Assembly: GCA_035295745.1 (NCBI GenBank)
Contig: DATGIL010000077.1
Location: 53,892-117,891 of the forward strand
Direction: 5' to 3'
Length of the DNA stretch: 64,000 nucleotides
Source: JAIQFL01 sp035295745
GTDB taxonomy: Bacteria > Acidobacteriota > Terriglobia > Bryobacterales > Bryobacteraceae
In this document: piece after piece, positions 1 to 8,297 of the stretch
Position numbering within the stretch: position 1 is the stretch's first letter
How the letters are laid out: each line of letters opens with the position of its first letter
The notes under the pieces: generated by a model
The model's input: only the letters and a program-made list of their open reading frames with translations
Database searches by the model: none
What the model was told of the DNA's origin: nothing
Position numbers and translations under genes: made by a program

Positions 1-497
1 AAATCTTCCCGATAATGACGGCACACTCTTTCCATGTACAGCTTTTCCCAGCCGTACCCATCCTCGGCGTCCGCAGGATAGGCATCCTCTTCACGGAGGG
101 GCTTGACGTTGACATCGCGCTGGAGATATCCGGGATAGATGCAGGCACTGGATGTGAACAGGAAGCGAGTCACACCTTGCTGGCGCGCGGCCTCAATCGT
201 GTGAATGTTGATCAACGTGCTGTCATGCACGATCTGGGCTTTATGGGTTTCAATGAAGCCAATGCCGCCCATTTCGGCAGCCAGAGCGTACACCTCATCG
301 ATGTCGCGAGTGGCTTTCAGACAGTTCGGCCAGCGCCTTAGGTCCAGCTTCAGAAACTCGTCGGCATGTGTGGCTTCGTATTCCGGCTCCTTCACGTCCA
401 CACCGCGAACCCAATTGCCTTCTTCCACCAGCCGCTTGACCAGATGATGTCCGATAAAACCGCCGGCACCCGTTACGAGGATCCTCTTCTTTTTCAC
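1..497 (-). CDS. NAD-dependent epimerase, GDP-mannose 3,5-epimerase-like (3' part outside window)
   Basis: Extended short-chain dehydrogenase/reductase acting on a nucleotide sugar, probably supplying a precursor for the adjacent exopolysaccharide pathway. The visible 165 residues start with a Rossmann GAGGFIG motif at about residues 10-16. They then show AAEMGGIGFI, a serine-rich FTSSACIYP strand and the catalytic YGWEK (Tyr-x-x-x-Lys). The AAEMGGIGF and SSACIYP stretches resemble GDP-mannose 3,5-epimerase more than generic GalE-type epimerases. A GTG start is chosen because an AGGAG box lies 7 nt upstream and GTGA overlaps the stop of the upstream glycosyltransferase, which suggests translational coupling. 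The gene runs off the left edge, so substrate specificity cannot be confirmed; another sugar epimerase or dehydratase is possible. Confidence 0.85.
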   Translation of the reverse strand, partial: MKKKRILVTGAGGFIGHHLVKRLVEEGNWVRGVDVKEPEYEATHADEFLKLDLRRWPNCLKATRDIDEVYALAAEMGGIGFIETHKAQIVHDSTLINIHTIEAARQQGVTRFLFTSSACIYPGYLQRDVNVKPLREEDAYPADAEDGYGWEKLYMERVCRHYRED

Positions 498-1315
498 TCA
501 ACGTCTCCTTTCTCTAGTTCCAAAGCCGGGCACGGTTCTGTCCCGAACCGTATCCACTGCATTGCCCACAGCGGCAGAAAGCGAGGTGTGACCAGGACAT
601 ACCGCCTCCAAAGCCGCGCCGGCTCCATCCAAAGCCGAAAAAACCACTCGAGCCCGCGACGCTGCATCCATGGCGGCGCCTGCCGCACACGGCCCGCGTG
701 AAAGTCGAAAGCCGCTCCCACGCCTACCATCACCACACCCGGCAGCGTGGCGCGATGGGCGCGCATCCAGCGCTCCTGCTTCGGAGTGCTGATGCCGACG
801 AAGACCAGGTCCGCACCAGAAGCGAGGATCTGCCTTTCCACTTGCGCATTCTCGTCTGGCGTCAGTTCGCGGAATGGCGGCGAATATTCCCCCACGATCT
901 GAATTCCGGGGATGCGTTGTTCGAGGCGAGCGCGCAGTTGCCGGAGACTCTCCTCCACCCCGCCGTACAGAAAGATGCGGTGCCCGTGGAGGGCCGCGGA
1001 CTCACACAAGTGCAACATTAGAGTCGGCCCGTAGACCCGCTGCTGTTGCTTTTCGCCGAACGAACGCAACGCCCAGACCACCGGCATGCCGTCGGGCGTG
1101 GCGATATCCGCGCCGTTCAAGATCTCGCAAACCTCGGGCTCATCCTGCGCTGTGATGATGCCGTGCACAGAGGTGACGCAGATATAGCGCGCGCGGTCGA
1201 CTGCCGAACTGGCGCCCCGCTCCGCAATCCATTGCGCGCAGTACTGCGCCACCTCCTCATAACTGGTCGTGCTGATATCGACGCCTGCGACGCGGCGCTT
1301 TCGAGGGCAGTCCAT
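494..1315 (-). CDS. WecG/TagA/CpsF family glycosyltransferase
   Basis: GT26-type glycosyltransferase that transfers a sugar such as N-acetylmannosaminuronate or a hexose to a polyprenyl-diphosphate-linked acceptor at the cytoplasmic membrane. The 273-aa protein has the usual family order: TPDGMPVVWA near residue 90, VYGPTLM, FLYGG near 135, GEYSPPF, and the strongly conserved VFVGISTPKQERWM near residue 190 followed by GVGAAFDFHAG. The C-terminus is the typical Arg/Trp-rich amphipathic membrane-binding tail. It starts 1 nt after the stop of the glycosylphosphotransferase gene and overlaps the next gene by 4 nt, so it is central to the exopolysaccharide operon. The donor sugar cannot be read from sequence. 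Confidence 0.93.
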   Translation of the reverse strand: MDCPRKRRVAGVDISTTSYEEVAQYCAQWIAERGASSAVDRARYICVTSVHGIITAQDEPEVCEILNGADIATPDGMPVVWALRSFGEKQQQRVYGPTLMLHLCESAALHGHRIFLYGGVEESLRQLRARLEQRIPGIQIVGEYSPPFRELTPDENAQVERQILASGADLVFVGISTPKQERWMRAHRATLPGVVMVGVGAAFDFHAGRVRQAPPWMQRRGLEWFFRLWMEPARLWRRYVLVTPRFLPLWAMQWIRFGTEPCPALELEKGDVE

Positions 1316-1316
1316 T

Positions 1317-2801
1317 TCAGTAGGCCCCCCTGCCGTTCAATACGGCGAACGGAGTCGAGAGAAGAATGCGCAGGTCGGTCAGCAGCGACCATTGCTCGAT
1401 GTAGTGAAGGTCGAAGTCCATCATTTGTTCGAAAGGCACTTCGCTGCGGCCGTTGATTTGCCACAGGCCGGTGATTCCGGGCCGGACGCGCGCGCGTTCC
1501 TGGGCCCAGTGAGTAAACTTGTTGCTCATGCCATCTGGATCGAGATCTTCGGCAGGCAAAGGTCGCGGACCCACCAGGCTCATCTCGCCCGCCAGCACGT
1601 TAAATAACTGCGGCAGTTCGTCGAGACTGAGGCGGCGCATGAGGCGGCCCACCGGGGTGACCCGCGGATCGCGGCGGATTTTGAAGATATGGCCGCTGCG
1701 CTCATTTTGCGCTGCCAGATCGCGCCGTCCAGGCCCATTCACGTACATAGAGCGGAACTTCCAGAAGGTGAAGTAGCGCCCGCCCTTGCCTACACGCAAC
1801 GAGCGATAAAATACCGGCCCTCGGGAGGTCGCGCGCACCAGGACGGCCAGCACAATCAGGAGAGGCGCCAGGATTACGAGAAGAGCCAGCGACAGCACCA
1901 CATCAAGGGCCCGTTTGACCACCGCGTTCCAATGCGAGAATTCCGCGGCTTCGAGGTGTACGAAATGCAAGCCGAACTCTGTCTGGTATTGGACACGCAC
2001 TCCAGCCTGGGTGGGATAGATCGGCCGGCTGACCGGAATTCCCATCCGCTTGGTCACCGTGCCGCAATACTCGAATTCGTGCTTGGGAACAGACTCGTCC
2101 GCCACGATGATACGGTCGAGACACTCGCGATTGATCACTTCCGCCAATTGGCGGGTGGTACCCAGCACCGGTAGCGCGGTGGGCATCCCCATAAACAGGC
2201 CACCACCAGCAGCGCCTTCCGGCAGGATGAAGCCGCAGAGGGCGATGCTGCCGTCGGAGGCTCCACAGATCGCCGAGGCCAGCGCTTGTGCTTCCGTGCC
2301 TGACCCTACGACCGCAACCCGGCGTGGGTTATGCCAGCGGTTGCAAGCCCAGGTGGAAACCGCGATCGCCAGGTAGAGCGAACCCACTAGATGCAAAAAG
2401 CTGATGGGTGCAAAGAGCAGCACGAATGAGCGAGACAGATCGGCGCCCAGGTGCCGCGAGAAAAACGTCGCCACGATCGCTAACGTGCTGGCAACGGCGG
2501 CAGATTCAGCGACTCGCATCAATACTGCGACGCTGGATGTGTCATGCCGCTCGTGGTAGAGACGCATCCACAGCGAAACTGCGACCCACAGCATCAGCAT
2601 GCCAGTGAGCGGCTGCGCTACGACGTGCATGCGCTCGCGAGATAGGGCGATCGCCATCACGGGATTCAACAGCAGCCTGACCTCGAGAGTGACCTGCCAG
2701 GCTAACACCAGCATCGCCACATCAAACAACAGGTGGAGTGACTGGAATAAAGGTCCGCCTGAGACAGTACCCTGGTGACGGGTAGGATTCAGTTCTTTCA
2801 C
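1317..2801 (-). CDS. Exopolysaccharide polyprenyl glycosylphosphotransferase (WcaJ/CpsE-like)
   Basis: Initiates repeat-unit assembly by transferring a sugar-1-phosphate from a nucleotide sugar to undecaprenyl phosphate in the inner membrane. The 494-aa protein has several N-terminal membrane segments, a Rossmann-like middle domain (VAVVGSGTEAQA), one more membrane helix, and the C-terminal bacterial sugar transferase domain. That domain carries KFRSM, the Asp-Glu motif LSLDELPQ, GEMSLVGPRPL and RPGITGLWQING. The reading frame is open further upstream to 2936, but that would overlap the autokinase gene. The GTG at 2801 has a strong GGAAGAGG box 4 nt upstream and gives a normal family length. 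Intergenic distance to the autokinase stop is 62 bp. Confidence 0.93.
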   Translation of the reverse strand: MKELNPTRHQGTVSGGPLFQSLHLLFDVAMLVLAWQVTLEVRLLLNPVMAIALSRERMHVVAQPLTGMLMLWVAVSLWMRLYHERHDTSSVAVLMRVAESAAVASTLAIVATFFSRHLGADLSRSFVLLFAPISFLHLVGSLYLAIAVSTWACNRWHNPRRVAVVGSGTEAQALASAICGASDGSIALCGFILPEGAAGGGLFMGMPTALPVLGTTRQLAEVINRECLDRIIVADESVPKHEFEYCGTVTKRMGIPVSRPIYPTQAGVRVQYQTEFGLHFVHLEAAEFSHWNAVVKRALDVVLSLALLVILAPLLIVLAVLVRATSRGPVFYRSLRVGKGGRYFTFWKFRSMYVNGPGRRDLAAQNERSGHIFKIRRDPRVTPVGRLMRRLSLDELPQLFNVLAGEMSLVGPRPLPAEDLDPDGMSNKFTHWAQERARVRPGITGLWQINGRSEVPFEQMMDFDLHYIEQWSLLTDLRILLSTPFAVLNGRGAY

Positions 2802-2863
2802 GATCCTCTTCCTTGTATTAGCTTCAATATGCCCGGATACTCGCTGCGTGGCGCGTATCTCTG

Positions 2864-5047
2864 TCAGCGGTCGAAATAGGCGTAGTCCCGGCGGTCGTGC
2901 GGGTATACGCCATATCCGTTCTTGTCGGGGTCCCAATCGTTGAGGACCGTCCCCAGAACGTTGATGCCGTCCTCGCGCAAACGCTGCTCAACGGCGATGG
3001 CACTTTCGCGGCGCACCCGGCCGGCTCTCAACACCAGAATCAATCCGTCCGAAAGCCGCCCCAGTATGCGCGCATCGGGAAGATGCAACATCGGCGGCGT
3101 ATCCACAATCACGGTGTCGAATCGATCCCGGAACCGCTCGATGAGCTGCTCCATGGTCGCCGAATAGAGCAGGTCTGGTGTCTTTAAGTGGGTCTTTCCG
3201 TTCGGCAGCAGATAGAGATTGGGGATCGGCGTATCGACGATATAATCCTCTTCGATCGGACTATCGGACTGCAGGAGATCCGTCAAGCCGCGATCGTTGG
3301 GCCGCTCGAGTACGGTGTGCAAACGGGCCCGGTGGCGATCCGCGTCGATCAACAATACCCGGCCAATGCTGCCTGCCAGTGATATTCCAAGGTTCGTGGC
3401 CACCGTGGTTTTGCCTTCCGAAGGATTGACACTGGTCACCATGATGACTCGCGGGCGCTTCCCCCCGGAGTTCGACAGAAGTAGCGACGCACTGGCCGAG
3501 CGGAACGACTCCGCCAATAACGAAGGACTCTGATGCCATGCCGCCGTCTCGAGTTTTTCCCTGGTGGCTGAAGTCACTACCTTCACGCGCCCGGCCCGCG
3601 ACCGGTTACCGGGAAGGCGGCTGTATCCAGGGATCTTCGCTTTCACCGACGGAATGACTCCCAATTCCGGCGAACGCAAGTACACCTGAGTTTCCCCGGG
3701 CTCGCGGATGCTTCGATTGCCAATGGCTCTCGCCAAAGTAAAACAAACGCCGCAGAAAGCAAATGCCATTCCGCTGAGGATGGCAATCAGTGGTTTATTC
3801 GGACGAACCGGACGGGCGGGAGCGCGGGCCGGTTCGATCAGGCGAATATTGCTAACCTGCATCGCCTTGGCGACGTTGTAGCCCTTCACCTTCTGCAGCA
3901 TTTCGCCGTAGATTGTGCGGTTGAGTTCCACCGCTTTCACCAAGGCTGTATAACGGACCATTTTGGAGGCCTGGGAGGTCGCTTGCTTGAGTTGCTCGGC
4001 GTACTGCGCCTGCAACATGGCCTCCCGCCGCAAGGCAGCCTGATACTCGCTATCCCGCTGGCTCAGCACATCGCGGCGCTGCTGATCCACAGCTCTCTGT
4101 AACTCGCTGATCTGCGCCTTGAGGGGCGGTATCTTGTAATAGTCGGGCGCATAAGTGGCCTCTAACTGGGCGAGCTCCTTACGCAGCGAGGTCAACTGAA
4201 TCTGATACTGCTGCAAGGTGTTGTCGGTAACTACTGTGTTCGCATCGTGCTGCGAGCCCTTGACGCCTGCCAGCGCGGCCTCCTTCGAGATCCGGTCTCC
4301 CTGGGCCCGGTTTAGCTCCGCCTCCACCTGCCGAAGGTTCGTCTCGGCCACGCTCCCCTGCTCCCCATCCACCAGGAGGTTGGAATGGTTAGCGAAATCT
4401 TGTAACTCCTGCTCCGATTGCGTCAGCTTCGCACTTAAAGATCCCAGCTCAGTGTTCAACCAGTCGGACGTGCGGCGGCTCGCGTTCCACCTGGAGGTGA
4501 TGTCTTGGGCTAGAAACTCCTCGGCAAGGCCGTTGCCGATGGCGGCCGCCCGTTTGGGATCGTTCGACTCCGCGTAGATATCGACGATTCGATCGGTCTC
4601 GCGCGTCCGGACCTTGATATCGTCCGAAACTTCCTTCGGCGTTACAGGTGGGGTCGCTTTACCCATATTCAGACGTTGCGCCACCTGTTCGAACAGCGGA
4701 TAGCTCTGCAAGACCCTGGCTTGCGTGTTGATATAGCTCTGCGACAGATTGTCGGTGGTCGCCGCGGGATCGAGGTCGCGGGCGTTCAAAAGATTTTCGT
4801 TGATCCCTTGTACTTCCAGTTCCACGTGCGCCTGGTAAACGGATGGCTGGCGCCAGACGGCCGCCAGACCCACCAGAGCGCCCGTGACGGCACATAACAG
4901 GATCAGCCATTTCGAACGCCAGAGGATGCGCAGATAGGGAACGGGGCGCTCGGCGGTAGCAGTCGAATAGTAATTAGCGGGGGCCACGTTGGACGGCTGA
5001 CTTTTTTCGAATAGTTCTTTGGCTTCGAGCGACCTCAAATGATTCAT
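2864..5047 (-). CDS. Polysaccharide co-polymerase / tyrosine autokinase (Wzc-like)
   Basis: Inner-membrane BY-kinase controlling exopolysaccharide chain length and export together with the Wza-like protein. The 727-aa protein has a Wzz domain with a first membrane helix near residues 40-60, a long periplasmic coiled coil, a second helix near 430-450 and a cytoplasmic kinase. Visible motifs are Walker A NPSEGKTT (ending near residue 548), Walker A' LLIDAD (about 567) and Walker B IVDTPP (about 647). The tail is tyrosine-rich, with four Tyr in the last 20 residues, as expected for the autophosphorylation cluster. ATG 5047 is chosen over an in-frame start at 5101 because it has a GGAAAG box 4 nt upstream and avoids overlap with the export gene. 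Confidence 0.95.
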   Translation of the reverse strand: MNHLRSLEAKELFEKSQPSNVAPANYYSTATAERPVPYLRILWRSKWLILLCAVTGALVGLAAVWRQPSVYQAHVELEVQGINENLLNARDLDPAATTDNLSQSYINTQARVLQSYPLFEQVAQRLNMGKATPPVTPKEVSDDIKVRTRETDRIVDIYAESNDPKRAAAIGNGLAEEFLAQDITSRWNASRRTSDWLNTELGSLSAKLTQSEQELQDFANHSNLLVDGEQGSVAETNLRQVEAELNRAQGDRISKEAALAGVKGSQHDANTVVTDNTLQQYQIQLTSLRKELAQLEATYAPDYYKIPPLKAQISELQRAVDQQRRDVLSQRDSEYQAALRREAMLQAQYAEQLKQATSQASKMVRYTALVKAVELNRTIYGEMLQKVKGYNVAKAMQVSNIRLIEPARAPARPVRPNKPLIAILSGMAFAFCGVCFTLARAIGNRSIREPGETQVYLRSPELGVIPSVKAKIPGYSRLPGNRSRAGRVKVVTSATREKLETAAWHQSPSLLAESFRSASASLLLSNSGGKRPRVIMVTSVNPSEGKTTVATNLGISLAGSIGRVLLIDADRHRARLHTVLERPNDRGLTDLLQSDSPIEEDYIVDTPIPNLYLLPNGKTHLKTPDLLYSATMEQLIERFRDRFDTVIVDTPPMLHLPDARILGRLSDGLILVLRAGRVRRESAIAVEQRLREDGINVLGTVLNDWDPDKNGYGVYPHDRRDYAYFDR

Positions 5048-5085
5048 GATTCTTTCCGATCTTGAATTAGGGACGTATTTCCCGC

Positions 5086-6051
5086 TCAGAAGCCGCGCCA
5101 AATGACTAATCCGGAAACGGTCGCAAGGCCGGTTTCCAGGATCTTTCCCGTGGTGCGTCGCGCGCTGTTATCGGGAACGTACAGGATGTCGTCGGGTTGC
5201 ATCGGGATGTCCTTCTGCTTCCCCGCGAGGATGGCTTTGAGATCTACCTTTATCTGCTCGCGATTGATGCTGTCTCCGGGGACCAAACGTGAGATGCGGG
5301 CGCTCTTCGGCGCGGCATTCGGCGCCATGCCCTCGGCTAACGAGAGCGCCTCCAGAGCGGAAATCTGTTTGTTTTGAGAGAGGGCAAATCCACCAGCCTT
5401 CTTCACGTTGCCGATGACATACACTACTTGCGCGCGCGGCACCGAGATGGAATCATGCGGGCGCATGAGGATATTGGCGGATGGGTCGCGAAGGTCCACC
5501 ACGTCCCGCACACTGACAGATGCGGTTACGCTGCCGGTCGTCTCGTCTGCAGCGGCATTCTTGAGGTTTAGAGGACCCTCTTCTTTTTGCCTGGTGATCT
5601 TGATCACGTCGCCGGCATCCGGCTTCAGACCGCCAGCCATCGCGAGGACGTCGAACAGGGTCTTATTCCCTTGTAACATCTCTGTACCGGGCGTGTTCAC
5701 CTGGCCCATCACAGATACCGGTTGACTCCGCACTTCTACCAGTCCGGTGACGACGTGCGGATTCTTTACTTGGGAGTGCAATTGTTTCTCTACCGCGTCC
5801 TGGAACTGAGCGAGCGTCAAGCCGGCCGCCCTCACGCGGCCGACCAAGGGGAGACTTACCGAGCCATCCGCATCGATCCGATACGTTCTACCGCTGAACT
5901 CCGGCAGTTCCACGACTTCCACATTGATCTGATCATTCGCGCCAAGGATATACTGAGGCCCACCGGATTTCGAATCGGCAGGTCGATCTGCAGCAGATGC
6001 AGCTAGTAAAATGAAGGATGCGGAAATACAGCAAGCAAGTATTGCTCTCAT
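5086..6051 (-). CDS. Polysaccharide export protein, Wza/BexD-like (Poly_export + SLBB)
   Basis: Periplasmic/outer-membrane export component that would pair with the autokinase encoded next. The 321-aa protein has an N-terminal signal peptide (hydrophobic to about residue 20, ending ASAAD). The Poly_export domain begins YILGANDQINV and includes RIDADGSVSLPLVG. At least two SLBB-type units follow, recognisable by VSVMGQVNTPG and VYVIGNVKKAGGF. No clear lipobox is seen: the only cysteines near the N-terminus are at residues 7-8, before the hydrophobic core, so it may not be lipidated like E. coli Wza. The short C-terminus lacks an obvious long amphipathic barrel helix. It is second in the operon, 36 bp after the antiterminator gene. 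Confidence 0.92.
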   Translation of the reverse strand: MRAILACCISASFILLAASAADRPADSKSGGPQYILGANDQINVEVVELPEFSGRTYRIDADGSVSLPLVGRVRAAGLTLAQFQDAVEKQLHSQVKNPHVVTGLVEVRSQPVSVMGQVNTPGTEMLQGNKTLFDVLAMAGGLKPDAGDVIKITRQKEEGPLNLKNAAADETTGSVTASVSVRDVVDLRDPSANILMRPHDSISVPRAQVVYVIGNVKKAGGFALSQNKQISALEALSLAEGMAPNAAPKSARISRLVPGDSINREQIKVDLKAILAGKQKDIPMQPDDILYVPDNSARRTTGKILETGLATVSGLVIWRGF

Positions 6052-6087
6052 TCAGACCCTCTCCTGACATGATTCTGTCGTTCAGCC

Positions 6088-6597
6088 TTAGGACGCGCAA
6101 CTCGGCGCACTTACCTTTACCGGGGTATCCGCGCCGATCCAGTCCGGCTCTAACAGGACGGAAATCGAGCGCTGGAGCAGGCTGATCGTCACGACAAACC
6201 GGTGCTCCTGCACGTCGGTAACGATTCCTCCGGCGCCACACAGCGGACCCTTGCGAATATGCACTTTCTGGCCCACTGTGTAAAGTTCGTCTCTTCGGAC
6301 GGGCAGTCCCGCGTCCAGAACAATGCGGAGAGAGCGCAACTCATCCTCATCGATTGGCACCGGAGTCTTACCTACGCCAACGATGTGGACGATTCCAGGT
6401 GTAGTCAGTACAGGTAGTCTCTTAGTTACGTCGAAGCGGCTAAAAAGGTAACCCGGGAATAGCGGGACGACTCCCGACGAGCCTCCGCGGCCGGCGCGGC
6501 GAAATGTCGGCAGCATGACCTCGTAGCCCTTACCTGTCAACGCCTGCGAGGTGATGTATTCCCGGTTACTTTTAACTCGTATGGCAAACCATTGCAT
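6088..6597 (-). CDS. UpxY/LoaP-type NusG-like transcription antiterminator
   Basis: Specialised NusG paralogue that probably rides RNA polymerase to allow read-through of this exopolysaccharide operon. The 169-aa protein begins with the NGN domain (WFAIRVKSNREYIT, then MLPTFRR and FPGYLFSRFD, both typical). It ends with a KOW-like segment around VGQKVHIRKGPLCGAGGIV. It is the first gene of the minus-strand operon, as is usual for UpxY-type regulators. ATG 6597 is preferred because a TGGAG box lies 10 nt upstream and the NGN domain begins right at it; an in-frame start at 6630 would add an unrelated extension. The upstream 681 bp probably contains its loading or leader sequences. Confidence 0.92.
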   Translation of the reverse strand: MQWFAIRVKSNREYITSQALTGKGYEVMLPTFRRAGRGGSSGVVPLFPGYLFSRFDVTKRLPVLTTPGIVHIVGVGKTPVPIDEDELRSLRIVLDAGLPVRRDELYTVGQKVHIRKGPLCGAGGIVTDVQEHRFVVTISLLQRSISVLLEPDWIGADTPVKVSAPSCAS

Positions 6598-6888
6598 GGA
6601 AAGTAAACTCCAGATTACAGTCGAAGCCACGGGACTGCAGATGCTAACGAGCCGGAAGGAAGGATCTGAACATTCCGGAGGCGGCAGGACAGGCTACCGC
6701 CCTTTTGGGGGGGAGAATGCCACCCACATCTTTTGGAATCCGCAGCCTGGCGAATGCCGAAGTGCAGCGACAACAGGAACGTGGAACAGTCGCGGCGTGC
6801 TTACTTTGAGGTTGCCTCACCTCTCTGCCTAAGTCAACCTCGCCGACGGGTCATTCAATACGGCCAAATTCACAACTCGCGTCCTCAC

Positions 6889-6905
6889 TTACAATCGATT
6901 TGTAA
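6889..6905. promoter_or_regulatory. Palindrome TTACAATCGATTTGTAA, candidate operator
   Basis: Perfect 6-bp arms TTACAA/TTGTAA separated by 5 bp, in an otherwise GC-rich intergenic region between the EPS operon and a Crp/Fnr gene. The dyad is the right size for a dimeric Crp-family regulator, but it is not a canonical TGTGA-N6-TCACA site. Binding is an inference. Confidence 0.35.
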
Positions 6906-7244
6906 TGCAGGGCTCACAAGGTCATATAAGTCGCTTATTTCATCCGCCTGACGAGGCTGAGGACCGAGCGGCGGATTTTGGCGGCGCTGATGCAGAACGG
7001 TTTCCGGCGAGGTTTCACACATACTCGCGTCAAAACACGTCGCGGTCCGCACGTTCCGGCGGCGGCGCTCGGTCAATCGACGGATTCGCAGTCGGTCACG
7101 TCGTTCCTATGCTGGATTCGTGGGCCGAACGATAAGTTGCAACTGCAAACTCCATTGGCCGGCTTTCAGAACGGCATACGACGTGCAAGGGCGACGATGG
7201 TTGTTTGATCGACTTAGGTGAGATCAACGCTGCGACACATCGTT

Positions 7245-7257
7245 TCGAATATTTCGA
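7245..7257. promoter_or_regulatory. Short dyad TCGAATATTTCGA upstream of Crp/Fnr gene
   Basis: Arms TCGAA/TTCGA flank TAT, ending 21 bp before the ATG of the Crp/Fnr gene. It could be an autoregulatory operator. Its position is suggestive, but the arms are only 5 bp. Confidence 0.25.
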
Positions 7258-7278
7258 GTTTGCAAAGATACAACAGTT

Positions 7279-7974
7279 ATGGGACGTAATTATGACTCTA
7301 CCCGGCCGCTTGAGGATGCGCTGACGTATCTGCCGCGCAAGCCGGTGCAGCAGTTCGCAAAACGTGCGGTGGTCTATGACCGCGGTACGCCCGGCTCTGG
7401 CCTGCACCTTCTGGTGTTCGGTCGCTTAAAGATCAGTCATTGCGAAGATGGTCCGCCAACCGTGACGCGCATTGTGACATCCGAAGGCCTTTTCGGCGAA
7501 TCTTCGCTGATCGGAGCACAGAACCGAGGTGAGACGGCAATCGCCCTTGACGATTCCGGCGTGATGACCTGGTCGCGAGGCGAGATCGAGCAGCACGTGG
7601 AACGCGAGCCGCGTTTGGGCATCGCGCTCTCGCAATTTCTGGTGCAGCGTCTGATGGAATTGCAGGATCGCATCGAGAGCATGGCGATCCGCAAGACACC
7701 CGAGAGGGTGATGCTGGCCCTGGTGCAGCTCGCGGGTGCGGTCGGAACACCGATGAGCGATGGATCTACTCGGCTGGCGTCCCTGACGCACCACACGATT
7801 TCCGAGTACGTAGGAACCTCCCGTGAAATCGTCACATTCGAGATGAACCGTCTGCGGCGCAAGGGTCTCCTTCGCTATTCCCGCAAGCATATCGATATTC
7901 ACGCCGATCTGATCAGGGAGGTCGGGTACGGGTCGGGCACCCCTCACGAGGCGACGGTTGGTTCTGGTGTTTGA
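7279..7974 (+). CDS. Crp/Fnr family transcriptional regulator
   Basis: Cyclic-nucleotide-binding-fold regulator (231 aa), likely DNA-binding and dimeric. Residues about 25-125 form the effector beta-roll (VVYDRGTPGSGLHLLVFGRLKIS, then GLFGESSLIG). A long dimerisation helix follows (LVQRLMELQDRIESM). The C-terminal winged HTH includes HHTISEYVGTSREIVTFEMNRLRRKGLL, the usual Crp recognition-helix pattern. No Fnr-type N-terminal cysteine cluster is present. It diverges from the EPS operon and is a good candidate regulator of it. No strong Shine-Dalgarno precedes the ATG. The C-terminal ~20 residues (GYGSGTPHEATVGSGV) are low-complexity and probably unstructured. Confidence 0.92.
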   Translation: MGRNYDSTRPLEDALTYLPRKPVQQFAKRAVVYDRGTPGSGLHLLVFGRLKISHCEDGPPTVTRIVTSEGLFGESSLIGAQNRGETAIALDDSGVMTWSRGEIEQHVEREPRLGIALSQFLVQRLMELQDRIESMAIRKTPERVMLALVQLAGAVGTPMSDGSTRLASLTHHTISEYVGTSREIVTFEMNRLRRKGLLRYSRKHIDIHADLIREVGYGSGTPHEATVGSGV

Positions 7975-8001
7975 TCGCATGTCGGAAAATCGATCCTTCA
8001 G

Positions 8002-8297
8002 CTACGATCCGCGCGCGTGAGGGAGCGTCTCCGCCCTCTGTTTAGGAGTCGCTTGCTCACGCGCGGCGGCTCGCAAGCACTCGTATCGCATGGGACATTA
8101 TTTGGGTAGATTACGAGTCGCGCCCGTGAGCGAGGGAGCGTCTCCGCCCTCCTTAGGGGTCGCTTGCTCACGCGCGCGGCTCGCAAGCACTCGTATCACA
8201 GGGGACATTATTTGGGTAGATTACGAGTCGCGACCGTGAGCTGAGGGAGCGTCTCAGCCCTCTGATTAGGAGTCGCTTGCTCACGCGCGCGGCTCGC
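8002..8297. repeat. Tandem copies of long inverted-repeat element (family 1), ~110-bp period
   Basis: Nearly three units, the last two with an exact 110-bp period (the GGGACATTATTTGGGTAG block occurs at 8092 and 8202). Each unit has a left arm of type CGAGTCGCGACCGTGAGG and a right arm of type GCTCACGCGCGCGGCTCG, which are imperfect reverse complements. Between them lies a conserved GAGCGTCTCCGCCCTC block, so each unit can form a long hairpin. The last unit runs into queG and supplies its last codons and stop. Related elements occur near 14.3-15.0, 17.2, 21.5 and 40.4 kb. Confidence 0.9.

Larger units (their letters stand above)
6598..7278. promoter_or_regulatory. 681-bp divergent regulatory region between EPS operon and Crp/Fnr gene
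   Basis: No convincing coding sequence is present. The short open frames found here have no recognisable domains or ribosome sites. The length is unusual for this compact window and fits a leader used by the NusG-like antiterminator on one side and a Crp-type promoter on the other. Two imperfect palindromes are listed separately. Promoter -10/-35 boxes could not be assigned with confidence. Confidence 0.5.
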
